NCBI GenBank assembly: GCA_963735025.1
Contig: CAVTJG010000009.1
Location: 434,001 to 498,000 of the forward strand
Direction of reading: 5' to 3'
From: JAABRB01 sp963735025
GTDB taxonomy: Bacteria; Pseudomonadota; Gammaproteobacteria; Burkholderiales; SG8-39
Length of the DNA stretch: 64,000 nt
In this document: positions 8,479 to 17,836 of the stretch, one piece after another
Layout of the letters: each line of letters opens with the position of its first letter
How positions within the stretch are numbered: position 1 is the first letter of the stretch
The notes under the pieces: model-generated
The model's database searches: none
Seen by the model: the letters and a program-made list of their open reading frames with translations, nothing else
What the model was told of the DNA's origin: nothing
Program-made: the position numbers and the translations under genes

Positions 8479-9684
8479 CTACTTCCCGCCGACGGTCGTG
8501 ACCACCTCGAGCTTGCCGCCCTTCGCCTCGTACATGGTGATCGCGCCGCTATCCAGATCACCCTTTGCGTCGAACGTGATCTTCCCGGTCACACCGTCGT
8601 AGCTGGTCTTCGAGATCTCGGGCAGGAATTTCGCCGGATCGGCAGAGTCCGCCTTTTTCATCGCCTCGACGATGACCATGACGGCATCGTATGCATACGG
8701 TGAATAGATCTGCACATCGGTGCCGAACTTTTCTTTGTAGCGAGTCTTGAAATCCCCGCCCTTGGCCAGCTTGTCGACCGGCGTGCCAGGTATCGAGCAG
8801 ACAAATCCTTCGGCCGCATCGCCCGCGAGCTTGATGAATTCGGGCGAGCACCCACCGTCGGCCATCACGAATTTCGACTTGATGCCGAGATCTTTGGCCT
8901 GCTTCGCCATGGGTCCGCCGGTGGCGTCCATGCCGCCGTAGAAGATGGCGTCGGGATTCTTGCCCTTGATCTTGGTGAGAATCGCCTTGAAGTCGGTCGA
9001 CTTGTCGGTGGTGAACTCGCGGGCGACGACCGTCGCACCGGCGGCTTTCGCGGCCTTCTCGACCTCGTCCGCGACGCCTTGCCCGTATGCCGTGCGGTCG
9101 TCGATGATGGCGACCTTCTTGGCGCCCATGTCCTTCGCGATGTAGTTGCCGACCGTGCCGCCTTGCTGAATGTCATTTGCCACGACCCGGAAGGCCGTCT
9201 TGAATCCCTGTTCGGTGTACTTCGGATTCGTCGCCGACGGCGAAATCTGCGGAATGCCGGCGTCGCTGTAGATCTTCGACGCAGGGATCGTCGTGCCGGA
9301 ATTGAGGTGGCCGACGACCGCGGCGACTTTCGCATCGACGAGCTTCTGCGCAACAATCGTGCCCTGCTTCGGATCGGCCTGATCGTCCTCCGGAATGAGC
9401 TCCAGCTTGAGCACCTTGCCGCCGATCATGACCTTCATGGCATTGACGTCATCGACGGCCATCTTCGCGCCATTTTCGTTGTCCTTGCCCAAGTGGGCGA
9501 TCGGCCCGGTGGTCGGCGCGACGTTGCCGATCTTCACGTCCAGTTCGGCGGGGGCCGCGGGGGCCGCTGGTGCGGCAGCCTTCGGCGCCGGTGCGGGCGC
9601 GGGCTTGGGTGCGTCCTTTCCGCACCCAGCCAAGGCGAGCGTAAGCGCGGCGACCAGCGAAAATGCCTTGAGATGAGCGTGCAT
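8479..9684 (-). CDS. livK: Liv-type substrate-binding lipoprotein LivK (system 1)
   Basis: Periplasmic-binding-protein fold (type 1, leucine/amide family), 401 residues. The N-terminus MHAHLKAFSLVAALTLALAGC carries a lipobox LAGC, so the protein should be diacylated and anchored in the membrane. An Ala/Pro-rich linker (residues 25-45) then leads to the binding domain starting at LDVKIGNVAPTTGPIAHLG. Start ATG 9684 is supported by GAGGAAAG about 6 nt upstream; the frame extends further but without a signal. First gene of livKHMGF. A lipid-anchored receptor is less usual than the soluble periplasmic form in Gram-negative Liv systems. Confidence 0.92.
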   Translation of the reverse strand: MHAHLKAFSLVAALTLALAGCGKDAPKPAPAPAPKAAAPAAPAAPAELDVKIGNVAPTTGPIAHLGKDNENGAKMAVDDVNAMKVMIGGKVLKLELIPEDDQADPKQGTIVAQKLVDAKVAAVVGHLNSGTTIPASKIYSDAGIPQISPSATNPKYTEQGFKTAFRVVANDIQQGGTVGNYIAKDMGAKKVAIIDDRTAYGQGVADEVEKAAKAAGATVVAREFTTDKSTDFKAILTKIKGKNPDAIFYGGMDATGGPMAKQAKDLGIKSKFVMADGGCSPEFIKLAGDAAEGFVCSIPGTPVDKLAKGGDFKTRYKEKFGTDVQIYSPYAYDAVMVIVEAMKKADSADPAKFLPEISKTSYDGVTGKITFDAKGDLDSGAITMYEAKGGKLEVVTTVGGK

Positions 9685-9930
9685 GGGTCTTTCCTCTTGG
9701 AGTATTGCGGGGGGCAAGCTGCCGGTAGCAGCGCGGCAGCGCGATCGAGCCCAATTTTCGGCCGATCGCGGAATCAAGGCAAGGCTACCAGAATCGCCCC
9801 GAAGTGCGGCGAGGAGCCAGGATGTGCAGGTCTTTGCAAGTCGGGCTCAATCAACCACCCCGGCTGCTGCGCAGCCACCCCACCTTGAAAAGGAGAGGGA
9901 AAAGCCACCACCCACCTCTCCATAGCTTGC

Positions 9931-10131
9931 TTTTAGCGGGAAGGAGGGTAACAGGAGGGAACCAGCCGGTTCCCTCCTGTTTGGTTCGTTCTTGCGTCAG
10001 CGACTTCGTGGCCCACGCACCACGCATTCGCGAGCCAGGGGAAACCAGGCGGTTTCCCCCTGTTCGTATCCTTCTGCCTTTTCCGAAGGAACCGGCGGGT
10101 TCCCGCCCGTTCGTGACTTACCGGGGTTGTC
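9931..10131. repeat. three-hairpin intergenic repeat, copy A
   Basis: The 447-bp gap between livK and the cytochrome c gene contains no gene; its right half is this element. Hairpin 1 (9953-9980) is a perfect 12-bp stem, CAGGAGGGAACC and its complement, around loop AGCC. Hairpin 2 (10036-10062) is the same motif with a one-base bulge. Hairpin 3 (10088-10103) is a shorter GGAACC/GGTTCC stem. Each is followed by a CTGTT(C/T)G or CCGTTCG motif. A clearly homologous copy lies at 14199-14412. Both begin AGCGGGAAGGAGGGTAAC and both end within a few bases of the stop codon of a minus-strand gene. It resembles a REP/BIME-like element. Confidence 0.75.
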
Positions 10132-10446
10132 CTACTTGAGAGAGAGAATGAACTTGATCATCGCCGTCAGGTCGGCATCCGGAACCTGCGGATTCGGGGG
10201 CATGGGGATCTGGCCCCAGGTGCCCTTGCCGCCTTTCTTCACCTTTTCGAAGAGCATCTTCTCCGCACCGGCGTCGCCGGCGTATTTCTTTGCAACGTCT
10301 TTGTACGCGGGGCCGACGAGCTTCTTGTCGATCGCGTGGCAGGCCGTGCAGTTGTACTTCTTGAGCAGCGCTTCGGACGCGCTGACGGGCGCAGCAACAA
10401 ACACGGTGCCGGCGGCGAGCGCGAGTGCGGCGGTCAGTGATTTCAT
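10132..10446 (-). CDS. class I c-type cytochrome (c551/c8-like)
   Basis: Small periplasmic electron carrier of 104 residues. A Sec signal peptide (MKSLTAALALAAGTVFVAAPVSA) is followed by a mature domain of about 80 residues with one haem-binding motif CTACH. The family pattern continues with KLVGPAYKDVAKKYAG and the methionine-ligand loop GQIPMPPNPQVPDADL, then a final helix. AAGGAG lies 6 nt before ATG 10446. It probably shuttles electrons from the bc1 complex to an oxidase or peroxidase; no such partner is nearby. It lies 63 bp downstream of the YyaL-type gene. Confidence 0.92.
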   Translation of the reverse strand: MKSLTAALALAAGTVFVAAPVSASEALLKKYNCTACHAIDKKLVGPAYKDVAKKYAGDAGAEKMLFEKVKKGGKGTWGQIPMPPNPQVPDADLTAMIKFILSLK

Positions 10447-10509
10447 GGAGACTCCTTGCTTCCAGTTGGTAAGGACGGTATCCCGGCCCGGCCGGAAAAG
10501 ACCCGAATC

Positions 10510-12609
<2,100 letters not shown>

Positions 12610-12801
12610 AGTGTGCGCCTCGGGACTTGCAGCCTGGTTTCGAAGGAACGGCGTCGGCCGCGGTGCTGCCGACTTTTGCGATCGGACATGTGCGATCGAA
12701 TCGTCACAGGCTAACAAAGATCACCAGCTCCGGCAGATAAGCGGCGCCGAAAATCCCTTTCATCGCGCATGGCTTTAACGCGAAGACACTTCGCGCAGAA
12801 G

Positions 12802-12828
12802 AAAAAGCCCGGCCTGGGCCGGGCTTTT
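12802..12828 (-). terminator. intrinsic terminator of exported-peptide gene 1
   Basis: Minus strand: AAAAGCCCGGCC-CA-GGCCGGGCTTTTT, a long near-perfect stem ending in a T-run and then TCTTC, 19 bp after the peptide stop codon. The same terminator sequence follows copy 3 (13732-13757), and a related one follows copy 2. Confidence 0.9.
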
Positions 12829-12846
12829 CAGTGCAGCAGGTTTGTC

Positions 12847-13056
12847 TTAGTTGGACGACACGCCGCTGGTGCCTGCGTACCAGAACGAGTTGTCGGTCGA
12901 CTGGCTGTTGATCCCCGTATTGTCCGCCTTCACCGCAAAGGTGACTTCGGCGCCGCCGACTTCGGGCTGGAGGTACAGCGGATCGGCATCGGCCAGGGCA
13001 AACGGGGCAACACCGGCCAGCGCGACGCCAGCGATCAGACCATAGAGCTTGTTCAT
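12847..13056 (-). CDS. small exported peptide, copy 1 (unrecognised family)
   Basis: Unrecognised protein of 69 residues. A Sec signal peptide (MNKLYGLIAGVALAGVAPFA, cleavage after ALA) would release a mature peptide of about 47 residues. It is acidic and low in basic residues, with a middle motif QPEVGGAEV, then ADNTGINS and the C-terminus FWYAGTSGVSSN. Start ATG 13056 has a strong AAAGGAG seven bases upstream. It has its own terminator and a structured leader. A diverged paralogue lies at 13309-13518 and a nearly identical, frameshifted copy at 13776-13986. The C-terminal half is the most conserved part between paralogues, suggesting that it is the functional part. No modification enzyme, immunity gene or dedicated exporter is adjacent. 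Confidence 0.8.
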   Translation of the reverse strand: MNKLYGLIAGVALAGVAPFALADADPLYLQPEVGGAEVTFAVKADNTGINSQSTDNSFWYAGTSGVSSN

Positions 13057-13088
13057 TTTGAAACTCCTTTAATCAGGGTGGAAGAATT

Positions 13089-13125
13089 CAGCGCTTGTTC
13101 CCGGAACCATTCCAGCGCAGCGCTG
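13089..13125 (-). promoter_or_regulatory. leader hairpin of peptide gene 1
   Basis: Read on the minus strand, CAGCGCT and AGCGCTG pair around a nested GTTCC/GGAAC inverted repeat, 33-69 bp before the start codon. The same bases recur at 14019-14055 before copy 3. It could be a structured 5' UTR or an operator. Conservation between the copies may simply reflect recent duplication. Confidence 0.45.
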
Positions 13126-13247
13126 ATGTCTCTTAGTACGCACAACCACCCGTTTCATTAGCAGTTCATTTGCAAATGGATTGTTCTCGAATCGTGTCGG
13201 ATCGGGTTGCCGGCGGATGGACCTGCGGGGCGGGCACGCGACAAAAA

Positions 13248-13275
13248 ACGAAAAGCCCGACCTGCGCCGGGCTTT
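13248..13275 (-). terminator. intrinsic terminator of exported-peptide gene 2
   Basis: Minus strand: AAAGCCCGGCGCAGGTCGGGCTTTT followed by CGTTTTTTG, that is, an 8-bp stem AAAGCCCG/CGGGCTTT and a T-run about 35 bp after the stop of peptide 2. It is a diverged relative of the terminators after copies 1 and 3. Confidence 0.8.
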
Positions 13276-13308
13276 GGACTGGGTAGCTGCGTGGGCGGGC
13301 TGCGGTGC

Positions 13309-13518
13309 TCAGCAGGACCCCACGCCGCTCGTTCCCGCGTACCAGAACGCGGGGCTGCTGGTGTTGCTATTGATCCCGTTATTATCCGCGCCCAGATAGA
13401 TAACTTCCGCTCCACCGATCTTGGGTTGCGGGGCATCTGCGAGGTCGGAAGAAGCCGCAGCGATGGGTGCCGCCACTCCTAACGCAAGAATTACAATCAG
13501 ATTCACTAGTCGTTTCAT
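13309..13518 (-). CDS. small exported peptide, copy 2 (diverged paralogue)
   Basis: Unrecognised 69-residue paralogue of the peptides on either side. The signal peptide is MKRLVNLIVILALGVAAPIA with cleavage near AAA. The mature part shares QPKIGGAEV, ADNNGINS and FWYAGTSGV with copy 1 but differs elsewhere and ends in GSC, a single C-terminal cysteine. AAGGA lies about 9 nt before ATG 13518. Its upstream region is not the leader shared by copies 1 and 3, so it is probably regulated separately. That the GGAEV...ADN.GINS...FWYAGTSGV pattern survives between diverged paralogues argues for a real, selected gene. Confidence 0.78.
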   Translation of the reverse strand: MKRLVNLIVILALGVAAPIAAASSDLADAPQPKIGGAEVIYLGADNNGINSNTSSPAFWYAGTSGVGSC

Positions 13519-13731
13519 CGCAAGAGTCCTTCCATTTCAGGATGGTTGTGTCCCGCGCATGGTTCCGAAGCTGCTCGACGGGATAATGGTTTCCACTCGA
13601 GGCGATCGATCGGCGGTGCGCCCACCACATCGACGGCTATCCCGATTGGCCGCACTGGCGGTACGCTACAAAGTGTGCTCGCCGCGCGCTTGCGAATGCC
13701 TGACGAATCGCTGACGAGGCGTTGGGAAAAG

Positions 13732-13757
13732 AAAAGCCCGGCCTGGGCCGGGCTTTT
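13732..13757 (-). terminator. intrinsic terminator of exported-peptide copy 3
   Basis: Minus strand AAAAGCCCGGCC-CA-GGCCGGGCTTTT followed by CTTTTCC, 18 bp after the restored stop of copy 3 and almost identical to the terminator at 12802-12828. Confidence 0.88.
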
Positions 13758-13775
13758 CGGGGCAGCAGGTTTGTC

Positions 13776-13986
13776 TTAGTTGGACGACACGCCGCTGGTG
13801 CCCGCGTACCAGAACGCGCTGTCGGACGACTTGGCTGTTGATCCCCGTGTTGTCCGCCTTCACCGCAAAGGTGACTTCGGCGCCGCCGACTTCGGGCTGG
13901 AGGTACAGCGGATCGGCATCGGCCAGGGCAAACGGGGCAACACCGGCCAGCGCGACGCCAGCGATCAGACCATAGAGCTTGTTCAT
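13776..13986 (-). pseudogene. small exported peptide, copy 3, frameshifted
   Basis: Near-identical duplicate of copy 1: by eye, bases 13850-14092 match 12920-13162 without a difference. One extra base near 13831 (CTTGG instead of CTGG on the plus strand) shifts the frame after GINSQ, so as written the frame runs to 13666 with an unrelated tail. Removing it restores NSQSSDSAFWYAGTSGVSSN with a stop at 13776. The restored protein differs from copy 1 at only a few residues before FWYAG. It may be a decayed copy or carry a sequencing/assembly indel; clean conservation of the restored frame and terminator argues for a very recent event or an artefact. Confidence 0.75.
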
Positions 13987-14018
13987 TTTGAAACTCCTTT
14001 AATCAGGGTGGAAGAATT

Positions 14019-14055
14019 CAGCGCTTGTTCCCGGAACCATTCCAGCGCAGCGCTG
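14019..14055 (-). promoter_or_regulatory. leader hairpin of peptide copy 3
   Basis: Identical to the leader inverted repeat at 13089-13125 (offset exactly 930 bp): outer 7-bp stem CAGCGCT/AGCGCTG with a nested GTTCC/GGAAC repeat, upstream of an AAAGGAG ribosome-binding site. Confidence 0.45.
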
Positions 14056-14198
14056 ATGTCTCTTAGTACGCACAACCACCCGTTTCATTAGCCGGAGTTT
14101 CGCGAATGCATTGTTTCCGGAACGCATGCATCCGGATACCCGCAGCATGGCGTAGGTGAGACTGCCCGGAGCGGCCTCGCCAGTACTCTTCCACCCTG

Positions 14199-14412
14199 CG
14201 CTTAGCGGGAAGGAGGGTAACGGGAGGGAACCAGCCGGTTACCTCCTGTTCGTATCGTTCCTGCGTCCGCGGCTTCGTAGCCCACGCACTGCACATTCGT
14301 GAGCCGGAGGAAACCAGCCGGTTTACTCCCGTTCGTATCCTTCTGCCTTTTCCCGTAGGGAACCTGCGGATTTCCTCCTGTTCGTGAACTTCCGCCTTCG
14401 GGTCTTCCCGGT
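14199..14412. repeat. three-hairpin intergenic repeat, copy B
   Basis: Fills most of the gene-free stretch between peptide copy 3 and kbp. Order and spacing match copy A (9931-10131): AGCGGGAAGGAGGGTAAC, a GGGAACC-AGCC-GGTTACC type hairpin at about 14224-14248, a GGAAACC-AGCC-GGTTTAC hairpin at about 14308-14329, and a degraded third unit near 14357, each followed by a C(C/T)GTTCGT motif. Base substitutions break several pairs, so copy B is more decayed or under less constraint. Like copy A it ends just downstream of a minus-strand stop codon. Confidence 0.7.
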
Positions 14413-14417
14413 CTCTC

Positions 14418-14891
14418 TTACGCCGGGATGCGCAGCACCTGACCCGGGTAGATCTTGTCGGGGTGCTTGAGCATGGGCTGATTGGCCTCGAATATCTTCA
14501 TGTACTTGTTGGCGTTGCCGTAAGAATCCTTGGCGATCTTTGAAAGCGTATCGCCCTTCACCACCGTGTAGAACTTCGCCTCCGGCTCGGGCTTGTCCAC
14601 TGCCAGATTGTCATGCACCGATTCCACGCCGGCGGTGTTGCCGACCACGAGAATCACTTTCTCGCGAACATCCTGCGCAGCAACGGTTCCCATGACGTAC
14701 GCGGTGCCGCCATTGAATGTGATGTCGAGGTCTTTCACCGTGAGCCCGAGCGCGGCGACTTTGGCCATTAACGCCTTGGCAACCTCGTCGTCGGTCGGCT
14801 TGGCCGCGTCTGCCGGTTTCACGGCCGCCTGCGCCGCGCCGCTGCCGAAAAGCTTCTCGCCGATATCCTTGATGAAACTGAACATACCCAT
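14418..14891 (-). CDS. kbp: Kbp/YgaU-like BON-LysM protein
   Basis: Protein of 157 residues with the same architecture and very similar ends as E. coli Kbp (YgaU), a cytoplasmic potassium-binding protein. It has an MGMFSFIKDIGEKLFG opening, a BON domain in the middle (GGTAYVMGTVAAQDVREKV, VVGNTAGVESVHDNL), and a C-terminal LysM domain (FYTVVKGDTLSKIAKDSYGNANKYMKIFEANQPML) ending in KIYPGQVLRIPA. There is no signal peptide, as in Kbp. The start could be ATG 14891 or the second Met at 14885. It lies 35 bp downstream of ilvD and may be co-transcribed with it. Confidence 0.9.
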   Translation of the reverse strand: MGMFSFIKDIGEKLFGSGAAQAAVKPADAAKPTDDEVAKALMAKVAALGLTVKDLDITFNGGTAYVMGTVAAQDVREKVILVVGNTAGVESVHDNLAVDKPEPEAKFYTVVKGDTLSKIAKDSYGNANKYMKIFEANQPMLKHPDKIYPGQVLRIPA

Positions 14892-14926
14892 CGTTGTTTC
14901 CTTTCAAACGTCGAGTCGTTGGTGAC

Positions 14927-16609
14927 CTACGCGCCCCCGTCGGTGATGGCGCCCTTCGTTGCGGTAGAAACGAGCTGCGCGTACTTACCGAGCAGGCCCT
15001 TCGTATAGCGCGGCTTGGGTTGCTTCCACTTCTTGCGCCGCGCGGCAAGTTCCTTGGCGGGGACGTTCAACTGGATGAGGCGCTTCTTCGCATCGATGGT
15101 AATCGAATCGCCCTCTTTCACGAGCGCGATGGGGCCGCCGACGAATGCCTCCGGCGCGACGTGGCCCACGACCATGCCCCACGTGCCACCGGAAAAACGC
15201 CCATCGGTCAGGAGTCCGACCGACTCGCCGAGACCCTGCCCGATCAGCGCCGAGGTGGGCGCCAGCATTTCCTGCATTCCCGGGCCGCCCTTCGGTCCTT
15301 CGTAGCGGATGACGATCACATCGCCCGCCTTGATTTTCTTCGCCATGATGGCCTTCATGCATGCCGGCTCGGAGTCGAATACGCGCGCGGGCCCCGTGAT
15401 CGTGGTGTTCTTGAGGCCGGTGATCTTCGCGACGCATCCTTCCGGCGCGAGATTGCCTTTCAGTATCGCGAGATGGCCTTGCGCATACATGGGCTTTGCC
15501 CACGGCCGGATCACATCCTGGTCGGCGCGCGGTTCGTCCGGGACGTTCGCAAGCTCCTCAGCAAGGGTCCGCCCGGTGATCGTCCGGCACCCCCCGTGGA
15601 GAAGGCCGTGGTTGAGGAGCATCTTGAGGACCTGGGGAACGCCACCCGCGCGGTGGAAATCGGTCGCGACATACTTGCCTGACGGCTTGAGATTGCACAG
15701 CACCGGCACCTTGCGCCGAATGCGTTCGAAGTCGTCGATGCTCCACTTCACGCCTGCCGCTGAGGCGATGGCCAAATAGTGCAACACGGCGTTGGTCGAT
15801 CCGCCGGTTGCCATGACGAGCGCCACGGCGTTCTCGATGGACTTTCGCGTGATGATGTCGCGCGGCCGGATGTTCTTGTGGATCGCGTTGACCAGCGCTC
15901 GCGCGGACTCTGCGGCCGAATCCGCCTTTTCCGGGTCGGGACAAGCCATCTGCGACGAGCCGAGCAGACTCATTCCGAGCGCCTCGAAGGACGAACTCAT
16001 CGTGTTTGCGGTGTACATGCCTCCGCACGCACCGGTGGACGGACAGGCGTTGTTTTCGATGCCGACGAAGTCCTCTTCGCTCATCTTGCCGGCGCTGTAG
16101 GCGCCGACCGCCTCGAAGGCCGACACGATGGTGAGGTCCTGACCCTTCCACTTTCCCGGCTTGATCGTTCCGGCGTAGACGAAGATGCCCGGCACGTTCA
16201 TGCGCGCCAGGGCCATCATTCCGCCGGGCATGTTCTTGTCACATCCGCCGACGACCAGGGCGCCGTCCATCGCCTGGCCGTTCACCGAGGTCTCGATCGC
16301 GTCGGCAATCACTTCGCGCGAAACCAGTGAATACTTCATTGCGTCGGTGCCCATGCCGATGCCGTCGGTAACAGTCGGCACCCCGAATACTTGCGGCATG
16401 GCGCCGGCCGCACGCAGAGCCTCCATCGCGCGGTCCACCAGTGGCTGGATACCAGCATTGCAGGGATTCATCGTCGAATGGCCGTTCGCGACACCCACAA
16501 TCGGCTTTTCGAAGTCGCCGTTTCCGAAGCCGACCGCGCGCAGCATCGCGCGATTGGGTGAGCGGGCGATCCCCGCGGTGATCGTTCGACTGCGCGCGTT
16601 GTCTGCCAT
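14927..16609 (-). CDS. ilvD: dihydroxy-acid dehydratase IlvD
   Basis: Dehydrates 2,3-dihydroxy-isovalerate and -methylvalerate to the 2-keto acids, the third step of valine/isoleucine synthesis, in the cytoplasm with an iron-sulfur cluster. Length is 560 residues, usual for the family. Motifs: VGGCDKNMPGGMMALARMN, GACGGMYTANTMS (cluster cysteine), GGSTNAVLHYLAIA, GLLTDGRFSGGTWGMVVGHVAPEA near the C-terminus. Start ATG 16609 (MADNARSRTITAG) has GGAGG about 6 nt upstream. It is divergently arranged with a LysR-type gene; the 250 bp between them contain an ATAC-N7-GTAT site that could bear on both promoters. Confidence 0.96.
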   Translation of the reverse strand: MADNARSRTITAGIARSPNRAMLRAVGFGNGDFEKPIVGVANGHSTMNPCNAGIQPLVDRAMEALRAAGAMPQVFGVPTVTDGIGMGTDAMKYSLVSREVIADAIETSVNGQAMDGALVVGGCDKNMPGGMMALARMNVPGIFVYAGTIKPGKWKGQDLTIVSAFEAVGAYSAGKMSEEDFVGIENNACPSTGACGGMYTANTMSSSFEALGMSLLGSSQMACPDPEKADSAAESARALVNAIHKNIRPRDIITRKSIENAVALVMATGGSTNAVLHYLAIASAAGVKWSIDDFERIRRKVPVLCNLKPSGKYVATDFHRAGGVPQVLKMLLNHGLLHGGCRTITGRTLAEELANVPDEPRADQDVIRPWAKPMYAQGHLAILKGNLAPEGCVAKITGLKNTTITGPARVFDSEPACMKAIMAKKIKAGDVIVIRYEGPKGGPGMQEMLAPTSALIGQGLGESVGLLTDGRFSGGTWGMVVGHVAPEAFVGGPIALVKEGDSITIDAKKRLIQLNVPAKELAARRKKWKQPKPRYTKGLLGKYAQLVSTATKGAITDGGA

Positions 16610-16795
16610 GGAATCCTCCGTTCGGTCTGGCGGTATTCGGGACGGGTCCGAAGTGTAGCGCCTCATGCGGTCATCCCGACGAGAGCCGGGCGAGCCGGGG
16701 GGCATTCGCTTGCGACGGCCTCTCGGACCCAGGGTCGGGGCCCGACCGAGACCTTGTGCAGACTCTAGCGAGGCGCTCTCATACCGTCCAATCCA

Positions 16796-16828
16796 TTATA
16801 GGACGCCTGTGATACCTTCTGCGTATCA
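16796..16828 (+). promoter_or_regulatory. LysR-type operator (ATAC-N7-GTAT) and -10-like element
   Basis: TGATAC-N7-GTATCA at 16810-16828 is a perfect inverted repeat and matches the ATAC-N7-GTAT recognition half-sites known for the BenM/CatM/CatR branch of LysR regulators. It lies 31 bp before the LysR start and just downstream of TATAGG (16797-16802), a possible -10 for that gene, so it is well placed for autorepression. Confidence 0.7.
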
Positions 16829-16859
16829 TCAGCAGGCCTTTCCGGACACCCGGCTGCGT

Positions 16860-17771
16860 ATGGAACTACGTCATCTCCGCTACTTCGTCGCCGTGGCAGA
16901 GTCGCTCAACTTCGGGCGCGCGGCCCGACAACTGACCATCTCGCAGCCGCCTTTGTCACGTCAGATTCGCGCGCTGGAGGAGGAGCTCGGCACACCGCTC
17001 TTTGCGCGCAACCGCCGCGCTGTTTCACTCACTGCCGCGGGCAGCGCACTCCTGCCCGAGGCGCGCGGACTATTGCGCGAAGCCGACGCGCTGAAGGAAA
17101 CCGCGCGCCACCTCGCCACGGGCGAAGCCGGGACCATTGCGCTCGGTTTCATCAGTGTTGCCGCGTACAACATCCTGCCGGCTCTGGTGCCGGAATTCCG
17201 CAAACGTCATCCGGGCCTGACGCTCGCGCTTCGGGAAGGCGTCACAGACGCGCTACTTCCCGCGCTGGGGCTAGGTGAGATCGATGTGGGCATGGTCCTC
17301 CCGCCTGTCACCGATTCGCAGTTTGCCTACCGAGCCCTCATGCACGATCGCCTCATGGTGGCGCTGCCGGCGCGCACCCGCAGCCGGTTTCCGGGCGGGG
17401 CACTGCCGCTGGCGGCGCTGGCGGGCGAGCCCTTCATCCTGTTTCCACGCGCGGCGGGCCCGAGCCTCTACGATTTGGTGGTCGGCAGCTGCCAGCGAGC
17501 CGGATTTGCACCCCGTATCGACCAGGAAGCGATCCAGATGCAAACCATCGTGAGCCTGGTCGCCGCCGGCATGGGCGTGGCACTCGTCCCCGCGTCGCTG
17601 CGGCATCTGCGCCGGACGGGCGTGGAGTACCGGGCACTGAAAGACTCGACGCCCCCTGTGGAGATCGGACTGGCATGGAGCGCGTCGGAGAAATCGCCTT
17701 CAGTACGTGCATTCGTAGCACTTGCATCAGAGTGCGGAGCGCGGCTGGGCCTGTTGCGCGACCGTCGCTGA
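16860..17771 (+). CDS. LysR-family transcriptional regulator (BenM/CatM-like)
   Basis: Transcription factor of 303 residues. The N-terminal winged helix-turn-helix (MELRHLRYFVAVAESLNFGR, then QPPLSRQIRALEEELGTPLF) is of the BenM/CatM/CbnR type. The C-terminal periplasmic-binding-like effector domain starts around residue 90 (GTIALGFISVAAYNILPALVPEFRKRHPG). In this branch, ring-cleavage intermediates such as cis,cis-muconate are common inducers. ATG 16860 is chosen because the longer frame adds 65 residues unlike the family. Its likely operator lies immediately upstream. Targets could be itself, the divergent ilvD, or the alpha/beta-hydrolase 65 bp downstream. Confidence 0.9.
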   Translation: MELRHLRYFVAVAESLNFGRAARQLTISQPPLSRQIRALEEELGTPLFARNRRAVSLTAAGSALLPEARGLLREADALKETARHLATGEAGTIALGFISVAAYNILPALVPEFRKRHPGLTLALREGVTDALLPALGLGEIDVGMVLPPVTDSQFAYRALMHDRLMVALPARTRSRFPGGALPLAALAGEPFILFPRAAGPSLYDLVVGSCQRAGFAPRIDQEAIQMQTIVSLVAAGMGVALVPASLRHLRRTGVEYRALKDSTPPVEIGLAWSASEKSPSVRAFVALASECGARLGLLRDRR

Positions 17772-17836
17772 CCGTCGACACCCGTCAGCAAGAAGTTGCT
17801 AGACTCCGCGCTCGCATCGGGGAGGAGCCATTGACT

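Noticed and set aside
12847..13986. Peptide array as a toxin-antitoxin or type I toxin system
   Set aside because: The products have cleavable Sec leaders and no adjacent antitoxin gene or convergent antisense promoter was seen; the exported-peptide description is all that is supported.
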